Shown: positions 36,227-46,162 of the stretch, piece by piece
Layout: every line of letters begins with the position of its first letter
How positions within the stretch are numbered: position 1 is the first letter of the stretch
NCBI RefSeq assembly: GCF_020194955.2
Contig: NZ_JAFCIY020000001.1
Location: 1 to 64,000 of the forward strand
Direction: 5' to 3'
Source: Desulfuromonas sp. CSMB_57
Lineage (GTDB): Bacteria > Desulfobacterota > Desulfuromonadia > Desulfuromonadales > Syntrophotaleaceae
DNA length: 64,000 bases
The notes under the pieces: generated by a model
Told to the model about the DNA's origin: nothing
What the model saw: only the letters and a program-made list of their open reading frames with translations
The model's database searches: none
Translations under genes and position numbers: made by a program

Positions 36227-37540
36227 ATGAAATGGACCAAGGAGTGGAAACCGCTGGCGGCGATTGTGGCGATATTTTTGGCCTGCTATTACTTGCCGGT
36301 GGATTTTCTAAAAGGCAGTGAGCGCCTGCAGAATGCGGTTTGGGAATCCTTCTACCTGTTGCAGGATTATGCCCGCGAGCACGTATTGCTGTGCCTGGTT
36401 CCGGCGTTTTTCATTGCCGGTGCGGTGGCGGTTTTCGTCAGCCAGGCCGCGGTCATGAAATATCTCGGTGCCCGGGCCAACAAGGTGTTGGCCTACGGGG
36501 TCGCTTCCGTCTCCGGTTCGGTATTGGCGGTCTGCTCCTGTACCATTCTTCCCCTGTTCGCGGGTATCTATCGCATGGGCGCGGGCTTGGGGCCGGCGAC
36601 GGCCTTTCTCTATTCGGGACCGGCCATCAACGTTCTGGCCATTGTGCTGACGGCGCGGGTCCTTGGGCCGGAGTTGGGCATTGCCCGCGCCCTTGGCGCG
36701 GTGGTGTTCAGCATCATTATCGGCCTGGCCATGCACGTCATCTACCGTCGCGAAGAAATGGACAAGGTCAAGGCCCAGGCGGACCTGCCCGAACCGGAAG
36801 TGGCCCGGCCCCTGTGGCAGAATGCCTTGTACTTCGCCTCCATGGTCGGCATTCTGGTGTTTGCCAACTGGGGTCGTCCGGCTGTTCAGGAAGGCCTGTG
36901 GCATGCTATTTTCAGCGCCAAATGGCAGGTAACCGCCCTGTTCGGCATGGCTCTGGGGGTGATGTTGGTGCGCTGGTTCAGTGTGGCCTGGTGGAAGGTG
37001 GCTATGGCGGCGCTGCCGGTGGCGGTCTTGGCGCTGCTGTTGCCGCAGTGGCCGGTGGTGCCTTTTGTCGCCGGTGTGCTGGGACTTTCGGTGTTGACCA
37101 ACACCGAGTCCGGCGAGATGGACGACTGGTTTTCGGCAACCTGGGGATTCGCCAAGCAGATCCTGCCCCTGCTGCTCATCGGCGTCTTGATTTCGGGGGT
37201 GCTGCTCGGGCGCCCCGGTTATGAGGGGCTGATTCCCAGCGCCTGGGTGGCCGGGGCCGTGGGCGGCAACTCCCTTTGGGCCAACCTGTTTGCTTCTGTG
37301 GCCGGCGCATTCATGTATTTTGCCACCCTTACCGAGGTGCCCATTCTGCAGGGATTATTGGGCGCCGGCATGGGCCAGGGCCCGGCTCTGGCCCTGTTGC
37401 TGGCCGGACCGGCCTTGAGCCTGCCCAACATGCTGGTCATCCGCAGCATCATGGGAACGCAAAAAACAATAGTTTTTGTCTCGCTGGTGGTGGTCATGGC
37501 AACCATCAGCGGGTTGATTTTCGGCACGATTATGGGATAG
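36227..37540 (+). CDS. UPF0718/ArsP-like permease
   Basis: A 437-residue membrane protein with about ten helices in two repeats. The family signature LAVCSCTILPLFAGIY is near residue 102, and SGPAINVLAIVLT and the second-half AGPALSLPNMLVI follow. Members of this family include ArsP, an exporter of trivalent organoarsenicals, and others of unknown substrate. AAGGGGACG precedes the ATG. Its position directly after arsR and before a CxxC mini-thioredoxin supports metal or metalloid export by inference. Confidence 0.85.
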   Translation: MKWTKEWKPLAAIVAIFLACYYLPVDFLKGSERLQNAVWESFYLLQDYAREHVLLCLVPAFFIAGAVAVFVSQAAVMKYLGARANKVLAYGVASVSGSVLAVCSCTILPLFAGIYRMGAGLGPATAFLYSGPAINVLAIVLTARVLGPELGIARALGAVVFSIIIGLAMHVIYRREEMDKVKAQADLPEPEVARPLWQNALYFASMVGILVFANWGRPAVQEGLWHAIFSAKWQVTALFGMALGVMLVRWFSVAWWKVAMAALPVAVLALLLPQWPVVPFVAGVLGLSVLTNTESGEMDDWFSATWGFAKQILPLLLIGVLISGVLLGRPGYEGLIPSAWVAGAVGGNSLWANLFASVAGAFMYFATLTEVPILQGLLGAGMGQGPALALLLAGPALSLPNMLVIRSIMGTQKTIVFVSLVVVMATISGLIFGTIMG

Positions 37541-37574
37541 GCCTACCAACCATGCGAAGGAAAGGATTGAGTGG

Positions 37575-37808
37575 ATGAAGAAGCTGCAGATCCTGGGCAC
37601 GGGATGCCCGAAGTGCAAGAAATTGGCGGAAAACACCCGCCAGGCGGCGGACGAACTGGGCATCGAATATGAGTTGATCAAGGTGACGGACATCAATGAG
37701 ATTGCTGGTTTCGGCGTCATGTTGACGCCGGCTCTGGCGGTGGATGGCGATGTCAAGCTGGTCGGCAAGGTGCCGGACCCTGAGGAACTGAAAAAATATA
37801 TCGCGTAA
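37575..37808 (+). CDS. Thioredoxin-like small redox-active disulfide protein
   Basis: A 77-residue minimal thioredoxin fold (MTH895/TM0996 type). The active site is GTGCPKCKKL and the cis-Pro loop is MLTPALAVDG. Such proteins commonly sit beside permeases of the preceding family and are thought to shuttle thiols or bound metal(loid). AGGA lies nine bases before the ATG. Same operon as arsR and the permease. Confidence 0.92.
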   Translation: MKKLQILGTGCPKCKKLAENTRQAADELGIEYELIKVTDINEIAGFGVMLTPALAVDGDVKLVGKVPDPEELKKYIA

Positions 37809-37865
37809 GCCCGCTAGATCGGGACCTTTTCGAACTGAACTCGTTGATCGTGAAAGGAGCGGAAC

Positions 37866-38189
37866 ATGAGAATGCTGGCCGAGTTTTTTCCGGAGTTTAC
37901 CGAACTGCTGGACAAGATGGATGAGCTTTATACGCAGAAGCGCACCATCGATGAGAAAACCTATCAGTTCATCTGCTTCGCGGTTTCCATCAAGGCGCGT
38001 TCAAAGCCCTGCGTGCTGAAACACTTCAAAGGCGCGCTGGAGGCCGGCGCCACGGTCAAGGAACTGTCCTACATCTTCGCCCTGGTGATGCGCGAAGCGG
38101 CCGGGGCCGACGACTGCTGGACCCATTGGATTCTGGATGACTGGAAGGAAATCGTGGCCGGTAACGTCGATTGCGGGTGCCCGACCTAA
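37866..38189 (+). CDS. Carboxymuconolactone decarboxylase/AhpD-like protein
   Basis: A 107-residue all-helical protein of the CMD/AhpD superfamily. AVSIKARSKPCVLKHFKGALEAGAT is the core; the His is kept, but only one Cys of the usual CxxC redox pair is present, since the first position is Ser. Three further Cys lie at the C-terminus (CW and DCGCP). AAGGAG is six bases upstream. It ends the arsR operon and a hairpin terminator follows. Given the lost Cys, classic AhpD disulfide chemistry is unlikely unless the C-terminal Cys take part. Confidence 0.85.
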   Translation: MRMLAEFFPEFTELLDKMDELYTQKRTIDEKTYQFICFAVSIKARSKPCVLKHFKGALEAGATVKELSYIFALVMREAAGADDCWTHWILDDWKEIVAGNVDCGCPT

Positions 38190-38211
38190 ACCCGCATAAG
38201 GCAGCACAGGA

Positions 38212-38238
38212 GGGAGGCGCTCTTAGGTGCGCCTCCCT
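38212..38238 (+). terminator. Terminator ending the arsR operon
   Basis: GGGAGGCGC pairs perfectly with GCGCCTCCC around an eight-base loop, followed by only TTC. It is 22 bases past the stop. Confidence 0.65.
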
Positions 38239-38352
38239 TCAATGGCGTGCCATCTTTGTCCGTGGCAGACACGCCTGGTTCAGCTGCCCGTGAGGCATGG
38301 GCGGTTGCAATGCCTTGAGCAAGGTCCACAACGGGCGGGGAAAAATTCAGCA

Positions 38353-38381
38353 TTGAATAAATTCAAAAATCCGGATATAAG
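38353..38381 (+). promoter_or_regulatory. Promoter of arsC unit with a palindrome over the -35 box
   Basis: TTGAAT (38353-38358) and TATAAG (38376-38381) are 17 bases apart. TTGAAT-AA-ATTCAA (38353-38366) is a perfect palindrome overlapping the -35, a likely repressor site. The leader to the arsC start would be about 130 bases. Confidence 0.5.
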
Positions 38382-38516
38382 GATGGGAGGGTGTTTTTGT
38401 TTTCGGCATGTTTTGTGTGGCTATTTTAGCCGCAACACCTGCGTCGACATGAAGACCGGGGCAAGGGATTTCGGCCCCCCGACCTTTTGGATAACCTTTT
38501 GAATGTGCGAGGTACC

Positions 38517-38939
<423 letters not shown>

Positions 38940-38997
38940 AAAATCCGACCCCCTTTTCTGCGCAGATTGCAGACGCCAAGATATGAAAGAGGAAGCA

Positions 38998-40416
38998 ATG
39001 AGCCATTCCGGTGACCCAAAACAGCGGACGCCGCAAGCAATTCTCCGAGACGTCATGAGCCTGTGTGCCGACTGCGATACCTGTCGCACCATGATGGAGG
39101 AGGATTGCGCGTTTTTCATCGAGCTATATCGGCTCTGGGACCAGGAGCAGGAGGAGAAAAAGCCCATCACCGAGGCACAGCTCCGGTACCTGGCCGAGCT
39201 CTGTACCCTCTGCGGTTTGTGTCCCTGCCCCAAAATTCCCATGGATGTGATGGAGGCGAAAAGCCGCTACATCGAGCAGGAGGGGATGCCCTTTGCGACC
39301 CGAATGCTCAATGATGTGCCGCGCATGGCCCGCCTGTGCGGCACCTTTCCCCGTCTGCTCAAAATCCTGCAGTCCAACAGCGTCCTGGGACCGCTGCTGC
39401 GCAAAGTCATGCGCATCCATCCCGATCGGGAACTGCCTTCCTTCCCCAAGGAAAACTTTTTCCAGTGGGCGGAGCAAAAGGGGCTGAATCGTCGCCCGGA
39501 AGGCAGCCCGCGGGTCACCTATTTCGCCGGCTGTACGGCCGGCTATCTGTTCCCGGAGGTGGCGCGCGGTGCGGTGGAGATTCTGCTGCACAACGGCATA
39601 CCCGTCCATGTACCGCCGCAACAGTGTTGCGGCATGCCCTTTCTGGTGGAAGGGGACCGGGAGCGGACCCTGGAACTGGCCGGCGCCAACCTGAAACAGT
39701 TGCTCCAGGCAGCACACGCCGGGGACGACCTGGTTTATTCCTGTCCCACCTGCGGATTTTTTCTGAAGCGACTGCTGAGGGAGCGGGCCTATTATTCCGA
39801 TGCCTATCAGCAATCCGTCGATGCCGCCGAGGGCGAACTGAAGGTTCCTGCCCCGGAAAAGGGCGAGAACCAGTTTTGGATTCTCAAAAAGAACATGTAC
39901 CACCGAACCCTTCAGGACGACGGTTTTTTTTCCTCCATCGAACCCATGGACCGCATCCTGCTGTCCGATCGGCTTATGGATTTCGGGTTTTATCTCACAC
40001 GCCTCCATGCCGTAGGGCGTCTGGCCACGGACTTCGTGCCCCTGCCCGAGCGCATGGTCTATTTTGCGCCCTGCCACCTACGGGAGCAGAAGATGGGCCG
40101 GCCTTATCTGGATTTGATGAAGTTGATTCCGGAGCTGCAGATCGACCCGGTCGGCGGCGAATACGACTGTTGCGGCATGGGCGGGGTGTTCGGCTACAAG
40201 GAGCATTTCCATCAGAAATCCCTGGACTTGGGAGGGCCGCTGATGACCAAGATCCGCGCGCGCAACCCGCAGGCCATCGTCACAGACTGCATCAGTTGCC
40301 GGCTGCAATTCAACCATTGCCTGCCCTATCCGGTGTTCCATCCTTTGGAAATTCTGGCGCGGGCCTATGGGTGTGAATCAACAGCAAGGCCCCATGAGCC
40401 GTCGCGGGCGGATTGA
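38998..40416 (+). CDS. CCG-domain Fe-S oxidoreductase (GlpC/HdrD-like)
   Basis: A 472-residue soluble Fe-S protein. The N-terminus has Cys clusters CADCDTC and ELCTLCGLCPCP, fitting [4Fe-4S] sites. Two CCG (cysteine-rich) domains follow: TYFAGCTAGYLFPEV with QQCCGMPF, and VYFAPCHLREQ with YDCCGMGGVFG, which ligate Fe-S clusters in GlpC, LutA and HdrB/D proteins. GAGGA lies six bases before the ATG. Proteins of this family pass electrons from a donor; the partner here is unknown. Location between arsC and a metal ATPase suggests a role in the same stress response, which is inference. Confidence 0.82.
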   Translation: MSHSGDPKQRTPQAILRDVMSLCADCDTCRTMMEEDCAFFIELYRLWDQEQEEKKPITEAQLRYLAELCTLCGLCPCPKIPMDVMEAKSRYIEQEGMPFATRMLNDVPRMARLCGTFPRLLKILQSNSVLGPLLRKVMRIHPDRELPSFPKENFFQWAEQKGLNRRPEGSPRVTYFAGCTAGYLFPEVARGAVEILLHNGIPVHVPPQQCCGMPFLVEGDRERTLELAGANLKQLLQAAHAGDDLVYSCPTCGFFLKRLLRERAYYSDAYQQSVDAAEGELKVPAPEKGENQFWILKKNMYHRTLQDDGFFSSIEPMDRILLSDRLMDFGFYLTRLHAVGRLATDFVPLPERMVYFAPCHLREQKMGRPYLDLMKLIPELQIDPVGGEYDCCGMGGVFGYKEHFHQKSLDLGGPLMTKIRARNPQAIVTDCISCRLQFNHCLPYPVFHPLEILARAYGCESTARPHEPSRAD

Positions 40417-40478
40417 CAAGGGCCCCGGGCGGAGAGAGAATTTTTGCAGGAAGGCTGCATTCGCCCGGGAGAAAAATC

Positions 40479-42653
40479 ATGGCACGGCGTATCGAGTATC
40501 GCGTTCTAGGTCTGGATTGTTCGGAAGAGGTGGCGATTCTACGGCGGGAGGTGGGCGGCAAGCCGGGCATCATCGATCTGGAATTCGATGTGATCAACGG
40601 CCGCATGAGCGTGGAATTTGACCCCGATGCCATCTCCGCTCCGGAAATCGCCGCCGCGGTGAACGGCACCGGCATGAAAGCTTCCCCTTGGGAATTGCGT
40701 CATGCTCCCGCCGAGGGTCCTTTTTGGGAACGGCACGGCCGGTTGGTCATGACCAGCGCCAGCGGTGGGTTGCTACTGGCGGCGTTCATCACCCACTGGG
40801 TGCTGCACGGCAGCCTGCTGGATGCTTTTGCCGGCGTCCATCCCGGTGAGCACGTGTTGCCGCGACCGGTGGTTCTGCTGTATCTCGGGGCTGTGGTCTG
40901 CGGCGCCTGGTATGTGTTCCCCAAGGCTCTGCAGGCGGCCCGGCGCCTGCGGCCGGACATGAATTTTCTTATGATCGTGGCCGTCATCGGCGCCATTCTC
41001 ATCGGTGAACTGTTCGAGGCGGCGACGGTATCCTTTCTGTTTGCCCTGTCCCTGCTGCTGGAACACTGGAGCGTCGAGCGGGCCCGCAATGCCATCGGCG
41101 CGCTCCTCGACCTGACCCCGCCCACGGCCCGCTATTTCTGCGGCGGCCATGGTGGCTACCACGAAAAGCCTGTGGCGGAAGTGCCTTTGGGCGCTATCGT
41201 CCAGGTTCGCCCCGGCGAGAAGATCCCCCTGGACGGAGAAATCGTCAAGGGTACCTCCGCCGTGAACCAGGCGCCCATTACCGGTGAGTCCATGCCGGTT
41301 TTCAAACAACCCGGCGATGAGGTCTATGCCGGGACCATCAACCAGGAAGGGGTACTGGAATTCCGCACTACCCGGGCTGCCAACGACACCACCCTGGCGC
41401 GCATCATTCACATGGTGGAAAGCGCACAGTCTCGACGCGCGCGCAGCCAGCAGTGGGTCGACCGTTTTTCCATCTACTATACACCGTCCATGATCGGCCT
41501 GGCCATCGCCACCACCCTGCTGCTGCCCCTGCTGACGGCGGCCAGCTGGTCGGAGGGAATCTATCGCGGCCTGGTTATCCTGGTCATCGCCTGTCCCTGT
41601 GCCCTGGTCATCTCCACGCCGGTGAGCATCGTTTCCGCCCTGACCGCTTCGGCCCGCAACGGAGTGCTCATCAAAGGCGGGCTGTACCTGGAAGCGGCCG
41701 GCCGGCTGCGGGTGCTGGCCATGGACAAGACCGGCACCCTTACCCAGGGTCAGCCGGAAGTCCAGGTCATGGTGCCCCTCAACGGCCATACCGAGGCGGA
41801 ACTGTTGGCGCGCGCCGCAGCCTTGGAGGCCACCAGTGAGCATCCCTTGGCGCGGGCCATTCTGCGCAGGGCCCGGGAAGCGGGCCTCGAAGTGGTGCCG
41901 GCCGAGCATTTTCAGGCTCTGCCCGGCAAGGGCGGAGAGGGCAGCATCGATGGTCGCACCTTCTGGATCGGCAGCCACCGGCTGATGCACGAAAAGGGGC
42001 AGGAAACTCCGGAGATACATGCCCGGGCGGAACAATTGGAGGATGCCGGGCACACGGTCATCGCGCTGGGCAATGATCGGCATGTCTGCGGGCTGATCAG
42101 CATCGCCGATCGCCTGCGGGCGAATGTGCCGGAGATTCTGGCCAAAGTTCGTCAGGCCGGGGTCGGGCAGGTGGTCATGCTGACCGGCGACAATGAGGGG
42201 ACGGCGCGGGCCATTGCCGCGCAAGCCGGGGTCGATGAGTATCGCTGCGAATTGCTGCCCGAAGACAAGGTGGAAGCTATCGGCCGCCTGGTGCGCGAGC
42301 ACCAGCACGTGGCCATGGTCGGCGACGGCGTCAATGATGCTCCGGCCATGGCCGCCGCGACCTTCGGCATCGCCATGGGCGCCATGGGCACCGATGCCGC
42401 CCTGGAAACGGCCGATGTCGCCCTCATGGCCGACGATCTCGGCAAGTTGCCATGGCTGATTAGGCATTCCCACCGGACGCTGCGAAACATCCAGCAGAAC
42501 ATCGGTTTTGCCCTCGGCCTCAAACTGCTGTTCATCATCCTGACCATGTTCGGTCTGGCGACCCTGTGGATGGCCATTGCCGCCGACACCGGGGTAACCT
42601 TGCTGGTGGTGTTCAACAGCCTGCGCCTGCTGAATATTTCGGGAGCCGATTGA
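40479..42653 (+). CDS. P1B-2-type heavy-metal ATPase (Zn/Cd/Pb exporter)
   Basis: A 724-residue P-type ATPase. An N-terminal HMA-like domain has the variant LDCSEE instead of GMxCxxC, so it has one Cys. The ion-path motif is ACPCALVIS, the phosphorylation site DKTGTLTQG, the HP motif SEHPLA and the hinge GDGVNDAPA. Membrane helices 7-8 read NIGFALGLK and DTG, matching the N-x7-K / DxG signature of the Zn2+/Cd2+/Pb2+ subgroup rather than Cu+. AGGGAGAA... the start is set by GGGAG nine bases upstream. It ends the unit opened by arsC, overlapping the convergent yfgJ-like gene region by 15 bases of gap. Confidence 0.92.
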   Translation: MARRIEYRVLGLDCSEEVAILRREVGGKPGIIDLEFDVINGRMSVEFDPDAISAPEIAAAVNGTGMKASPWELRHAPAEGPFWERHGRLVMTSASGGLLLAAFITHWVLHGSLLDAFAGVHPGEHVLPRPVVLLYLGAVVCGAWYVFPKALQAARRLRPDMNFLMIVAVIGAILIGELFEAATVSFLFALSLLLEHWSVERARNAIGALLDLTPPTARYFCGGHGGYHEKPVAEVPLGAIVQVRPGEKIPLDGEIVKGTSAVNQAPITGESMPVFKQPGDEVYAGTINQEGVLEFRTTRAANDTTLARIIHMVESAQSRRARSQQWVDRFSIYYTPSMIGLAIATTLLLPLLTAASWSEGIYRGLVILVIACPCALVISTPVSIVSALTASARNGVLIKGGLYLEAAGRLRVLAMDKTGTLTQGQPEVQVMVPLNGHTEAELLARAAALEATSEHPLARAILRRAREAGLEVVPAEHFQALPGKGGEGSIDGRTFWIGSHRLMHEKGQETPEIHARAEQLEDAGHTVIALGNDRHVCGLISIADRLRANVPEILAKVRQAGVGQVVMLTGDNEGTARAIAAQAGVDEYRCELLPEDKVEAIGRLVREHQHVAMVGDGVNDAPAMAAATFGIAMGAMGTDAALETADVALMADDLGKLPWLIRHSHRTLRNIQQNIGFALGLKLLFIILTMFGLATLWMAIAADTGVTLLVVFNSLRLLNISGAD

Positions 42654-42668
42654 GAGGGGGGCGAAGAG

Positions 42669-42923
42669 TCAGCTTTCCTGGGGATGGGCTTTCCATTCAA
42701 TCTTTTTGCTGGAGACCATCATTTTGCAGCAGTTGCAGAAAAATCCCTGGGCGCATTTGGCGCAAAACTCGAGTTGTTCGCCGCACACCGGGCAGCAGGG
42801 TTCCATGTCAAGTTCGTCGTAATGCCTGTGCTCATCGTCACTTTGACAGGTAAATCTGGGGCCCTCCGGGGTTAATTCCTTGACCATCTCCCGACCGCAA
42901 TCGCGGCAAATTCGTCGCAGCAT
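42669..42923 (-). CDS. Zinc-ribbon protein (DUF1407/YfgJ-like)
   Basis: An 84-residue protein with eight to ten Cys in paired motifs: CRDCG, then CCPVCGEQL, CAKCAQGFFCNCC and the SSKKIEW tail. The pattern resembles E. coli YfgJ, a double zinc ribbon of unknown function. No clear ribosome binding site, but the gene starts five bases after the DUF882 protein stop, so translational coupling is likely. Convergent with the metal ATPase gene. Confidence 0.78.
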   Translation of the reverse strand: MLRRICRDCGREMVKELTPEGPRFTCQSDDEHRHYDELDMEPCCPVCGEQLEFCAKCAQGFFCNCCKMMVSSKKIEWKAHPQES

Positions 42924-42928
42924 GGTTT

Positions 42929-43513
42929 TTACCAGGTTCTGAAGGGACCGGTGTCGATGTGGACGAAGCCGGAGGACGGATAAAAGCCGACCCCGCCGGC
43001 GCGATGAGCGATGGCGGCACGGCGCAACTGCGCCAGTTGTACTCCTGGCAGGCGGATGTCGACGGCCTGGCCGGTGAGGTGAAAGCTGCGCTTGGCCACT
43101 CCCCGTGACTGATTGCGCAATTCGCTGTTGCTGGCCGGGGAGCGGTAGCCGGAGATGATTTCGAAGGGGCCGGCATGATCCATGGCCCGGCCCAGTTCGA
43201 AAAGCTGATCGTACAGTTTGGGATCGATGGTCCGGATTTCTCCGTTGCGATGATCGCGCAACAGGACATCGATTTCCCGCAGGGCCTCCGGCAGGTACTG
43301 GCCTTCGGCAAAGTAGGTCACCTTTTCGAGGCTTTCTCCGGTGTGGGTATTGCGGAGGGATATGCTCCGCGTCGCGGAGGAGGATGCATTGATGGCGGCG
43401 CGGACCGGAAAGGGCACCAGCAGTCCGCAGGCCAGGGTCATGCCCAGTTTCAAAAAAGAACGACGGTCAAGATTGCAATGCGAAAGACCGCCGCCAGTCG
43501 ATTTGGTATCCAT
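42929..43513 (-). CDS. Tat-exported DUF882 (YcbK-like) M15-type peptidoglycan peptidase
   Basis: A 194-residue protein with a twin-arginine signal (DRRSFLKLG) and hydrophobic stretch ending VRAA near residue 40. The peptidase M15-like domain carries the zinc site pattern: SxHLTGQAVDI (His and Asp) and FVHIDTG (His), and SGYRSPASN is the conserved family turn. Members of DUF882/YcbK act on peptidoglycan cross-links. Tat export implies folding in the cytoplasm. Co-transcribed with the small zinc-ribbon gene. Confidence 0.85.
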   Translation of the reverse strand: MDTKSTGGGLSHCNLDRRSFLKLGMTLACGLLVPFPVRAAINASSSATRSISLRNTHTGESLEKVTYFAEGQYLPEALREIDVLLRDHRNGEIRTIDPKLYDQLFELGRAMDHAGPFEIISGYRSPASNSELRNQSRGVAKRSFHLTGQAVDIRLPGVQLAQLRRAAIAHRAGGVGFYPSSGFVHIDTGPFRTW

Positions 43514-43819
43514 CTGGCTGAAGCGTCTCCATGGAAGTTGTCGGTTGGTCCGGCCCTGTCGGGGCCGGGGGGCTCGCTCGGCAAGTTCGTCGTGCAGGAT
43601 AGCAAATCAGGAACCGATTCCCAAGCATTTTTACCTTAAATTCATATAACAATGTTCTGGGGTATCAAACAAGGGCTCGACGCCCTCATGGCGATGGGGG
43701 CGGGAGGGATGTTGCCAGACTCCGGGTTCATGTCGCAACCGGTTGCCGTCGGCACGCTTTGATGCCTTTTTGCACGATTAAATTTTCCCCCTTTCGCTCC
43801 CTTTTCGACCACTTACAAG

Positions 43820-43848
43820 TTGACATAAACCGTCAGTCTGATTATCGT
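43820..43848 (+). promoter_or_regulatory. Sigma-70 promoter for the chemoreceptor gene
   Basis: TTGACA (43820-43825), a 17-base spacer and TATCGT (43843-43848), 49 bases before the ATG. The 384-base gap 43514-43897 around it holds nothing else recognised. Confidence 0.55.
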
Positions 43849-43897
43849 CGGACTGTTCTTTCGCATCGGCCATTGGAATGCTTCGGGGAGTCAGGTC

Positions 43898-46135
43898 ATG
43901 AAGATTCAGGGCAAGATTACCGCCATGGGGGTGGCGCTGGTACTGCTGACCGCAACGGCCATCGTCGGCATCACCCGGTTTCAGGAAAAGCGCATCGGCA
44001 ATCGCATCAGCGAGATCGTTCAAGATCAGGCGCGCCAGGAAGCCGGCAAGGTGGCCCGCAACGTTCACCTGATGTGCGAAGTGATGCGGGAGTCGGTGCT
44101 GGAAACGGTGTCCCACAACCTGTTGGTGGCCGAGGAATTGCTGCAGCAGAAGGGCGGCCTCCGCATCGGCAGTGAACCGGTAACCTGGCAGGCAATAAAT
44201 CAGTTTACCCAGGAAGCCGTGTCCGTCACCCTGCCGAAAATGCTGGTAGGCAACCAATGGCTGGGCCAGAACGAGTCCGCCGAGCAGCCGACGCCGCTGG
44301 TCGATCAGGTCAAGAGCCTGGTGGGCGGCACCGCCACGGTTTTCCAGCGCATGAACGAACAGGGCGATATGCTGCGGGTGGCCACCAACGTGTTGCAGGA
44401 AGACGGCAGCCGGGCCATCGGCACCTTCATCCCCCATACCCTTCCGGATGGTACCACCAACGAAGTCATCGCCGCCGTGTTGCGCGGCGAAACCTATTTC
44501 GGCCGCGCCTATGTCGTCAATACCTGGTATATCACCGCCTATCAGCCCCTCTGGGACCAGCAGCGTCAGCGGGTGGTCGGCGTGCTGTATTTCGGCGAGA
44601 AACAGGAAAACGTCCCCAGCCTGCGTCAAGGCATCCGCACCATGGCGGTCGGCCAGACCGGCGAGGTGTTCGTGGTCGGCGGCACCGGAGCCCAGCAGGG
44701 CCGCATCCAGGTCAGCCGCAATCCGGCCCTGCGCGGTGAAAGCCTGTGGGAAAAACAGGACAGCATCGACGGTCGCAAGATAATCCAGGATATCATTGCC
44801 AAGGGGCGCAAGCTGAAGACGGAGAGCGAGACTTCCATACCCGTCGATTTCGAGCGTTTTACGGCCCCCCGCATCGGCGAGGATGACCCGCGGCCGGTTA
44901 TCGCGGCCATCACCTATTATGAACCCTGGGACTGGGTTATTGTCGCTGCCTTCAACGAGGAAGATTTGATCCATGCCCGGCAGTCCGTGGCCAGCGGTCT
45001 GATCTTCATCGTCCGTTCGGTGGTCGCCGTTGCGGTGGTGGTTCTGTTGCTGGCCGTGGTGCTGGGCCTGGTGCTGGCCCGCAATATCCGCGAACCGCTG
45101 AAACAGACCACGGATATGATCCTCAGTTTGCAGAAGGGCCGTTTCGATAAGCGCCTGAACCTCAACCGGCACGACGAGATTGGCGAAATGGCCGGGGCGG
45201 TGGACTCTTTCGCCGATAACCTGCAGGAGGAGATCCAGACCGCTTTCGAAAAACTGGCCCAGGGCGATTTTACCTTTCAGGCCAAGGGCTTGTTGTCCAA
45301 ACCTCTGGCCAAGGCCAATCTGGCCCTCAATGATTTGGTGCAGGAAATTCAGGGGATCGCCGACCAGGTCGCCCTGGTCAGTGCCGAACAGTCGGCCGGA
45401 GAGCCGGTCTCGGAAGGCTCTGCCGAGCCGAGCCGGGCGGAACGGGCCCTGAAAGTAGCCTCCGCCCTGGAAGGCGAACCGGTTGCGGTGGCCGAGGCCG
45501 GCGAGGGTTCGCCCAGCGCCGCCGATATGAGCGCGTCGGCGGAAAGCATTTCGCAATTGATCAAGGTCATCGATGAGATTGCTTTCCAGACCAACCTGCT
45601 GACTCTGAGTGCCGCGGCCGAAGCGGCCAGAACCGGCCAGGAAAGCAGAAGTTTTGCCGTGGTGGCGGAAGAGGTGCGCAGCCTGGCGGCGCGGAGTGCC
45701 CGCACTGCCAAGGAAACGGCGGAACTCATCGAAGGGGCGACGGGGGCCGGCAGTCCCGACAAGATTGCGGACCAGACCGCGACAGCTCTGCGCAATATCG
45801 TGGCCGGCATCGGCAAGGTCACGGATTTGGCCACGGAAATTGCCGTGGCCAGCAAGAGCCGTAGCGGCGTTGCGGAGTCGGCCAACCATCAACAGCGGGC
45901 CGATGCGGCGGCCAGCGCCGAAGCCGCCCAGAGTTTGTCCCGGCACGCCCAGCGGTTGCGACAGCTGCTGTCGACCTTCAAAGGCTACCAGCAGGACAAT
46001 CTGGCGGCGTGGACGGAACTGCAGGCGCGGCTGCTGTCCACCGGCGTGCAGAAAAAGCCCAAGGGTTCGGCCGAGGTGAAAAAGCCCGGGGAGAAAGACA
46101 AGAACGGGATGGGTTCGTCGGATCTGGATTCCTGA
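43898..46135 (+). CDS. Methyl-accepting chemotaxis protein with degenerate signalling domain
   Basis: A 745-residue receptor. TM1 is at about residues 7-27, a large periplasmic ligand domain of the double-Cache type covers about 35-365, TM2 lies at 367-391 and HAMP at 392-445. The hairpin tip is near 560 ([18 protein letters not shown] then [11 protein letters not shown]). The signalling domain departs from the family: the tip Asn-Ala-Ala is Ser-Ala-Ala, ARAGEQGR reads ARTGQESR, and the helices carry Pro and Gly breaks ([16 protein letters not shown]) and apparent deletions. The last residues before the end give no CheR-binding pentapeptide. GGGAG precedes the ATG. Signalling ability is doubtful; a specialised or decaying receptor is possible. 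Confidence 0.85.
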   Translation: MKIQGKITAMGVALVLLTATAIVGITRFQEKRIGNRISEIVQDQARQEAGKVARNVHLMCEVMRESVLETVSHNLLVAEELLQQKGGLRIGSEPVTWQAINQFTQEAVSVTLPKMLVGNQWLGQNESAEQPTPLVDQVKSLVGGTATVFQRMNEQGDMLRVATNVLQEDGSRAIGTFIPHTLPDGTTNEVIAAVLRGETYFGRAYVVNTWYITAYQPLWDQQRQRVVGVLYFGEKQENVPSLRQGIRTMAVGQTGEVFVVGGTGAQQGRIQVSRNPALRGESLWEKQDSIDGRKIIQDIIAKGRKLKTESETSIPVDFERFTAPRIGEDDPRPVIAAITYYEPWDWVIVAAFNEEDLIHARQSVASGLIFIVRSVVAVAVVVLLLAVVLGLVLARNIREPLKQTTDMILSLQKGRFDKRLNLNRHDEIGEMAGAVDSFADNLQEEIQTAFEKLAQGDFTFQAKGLLSKPLAKANLALNDLVQEIQGIADQVALVSAEQSAGEPVSEGSAEPSRAERALKVASALEGEPVAVAEAGEGSPSAADMSASAESISQLIKVIDEIAFQTNLLTLSAAAEAARTGQESRSFAVVAEEVRSLAARSARTAKETAELIEGATGAGSPDKIADQTATALRNIVAGIGKVTDLATEIAVASKSRSGVAESANHQQRADAAASAEAAQSLSRHAQRLRQLLSTFKGYQQDNLAAWTELQARLLSTGVQKKPKGSAEVKKPGEKDKNGMGSSDLDS

Positions 46136-46162
46136 CACTTTTCCATACAGGGGTGGCATAGT

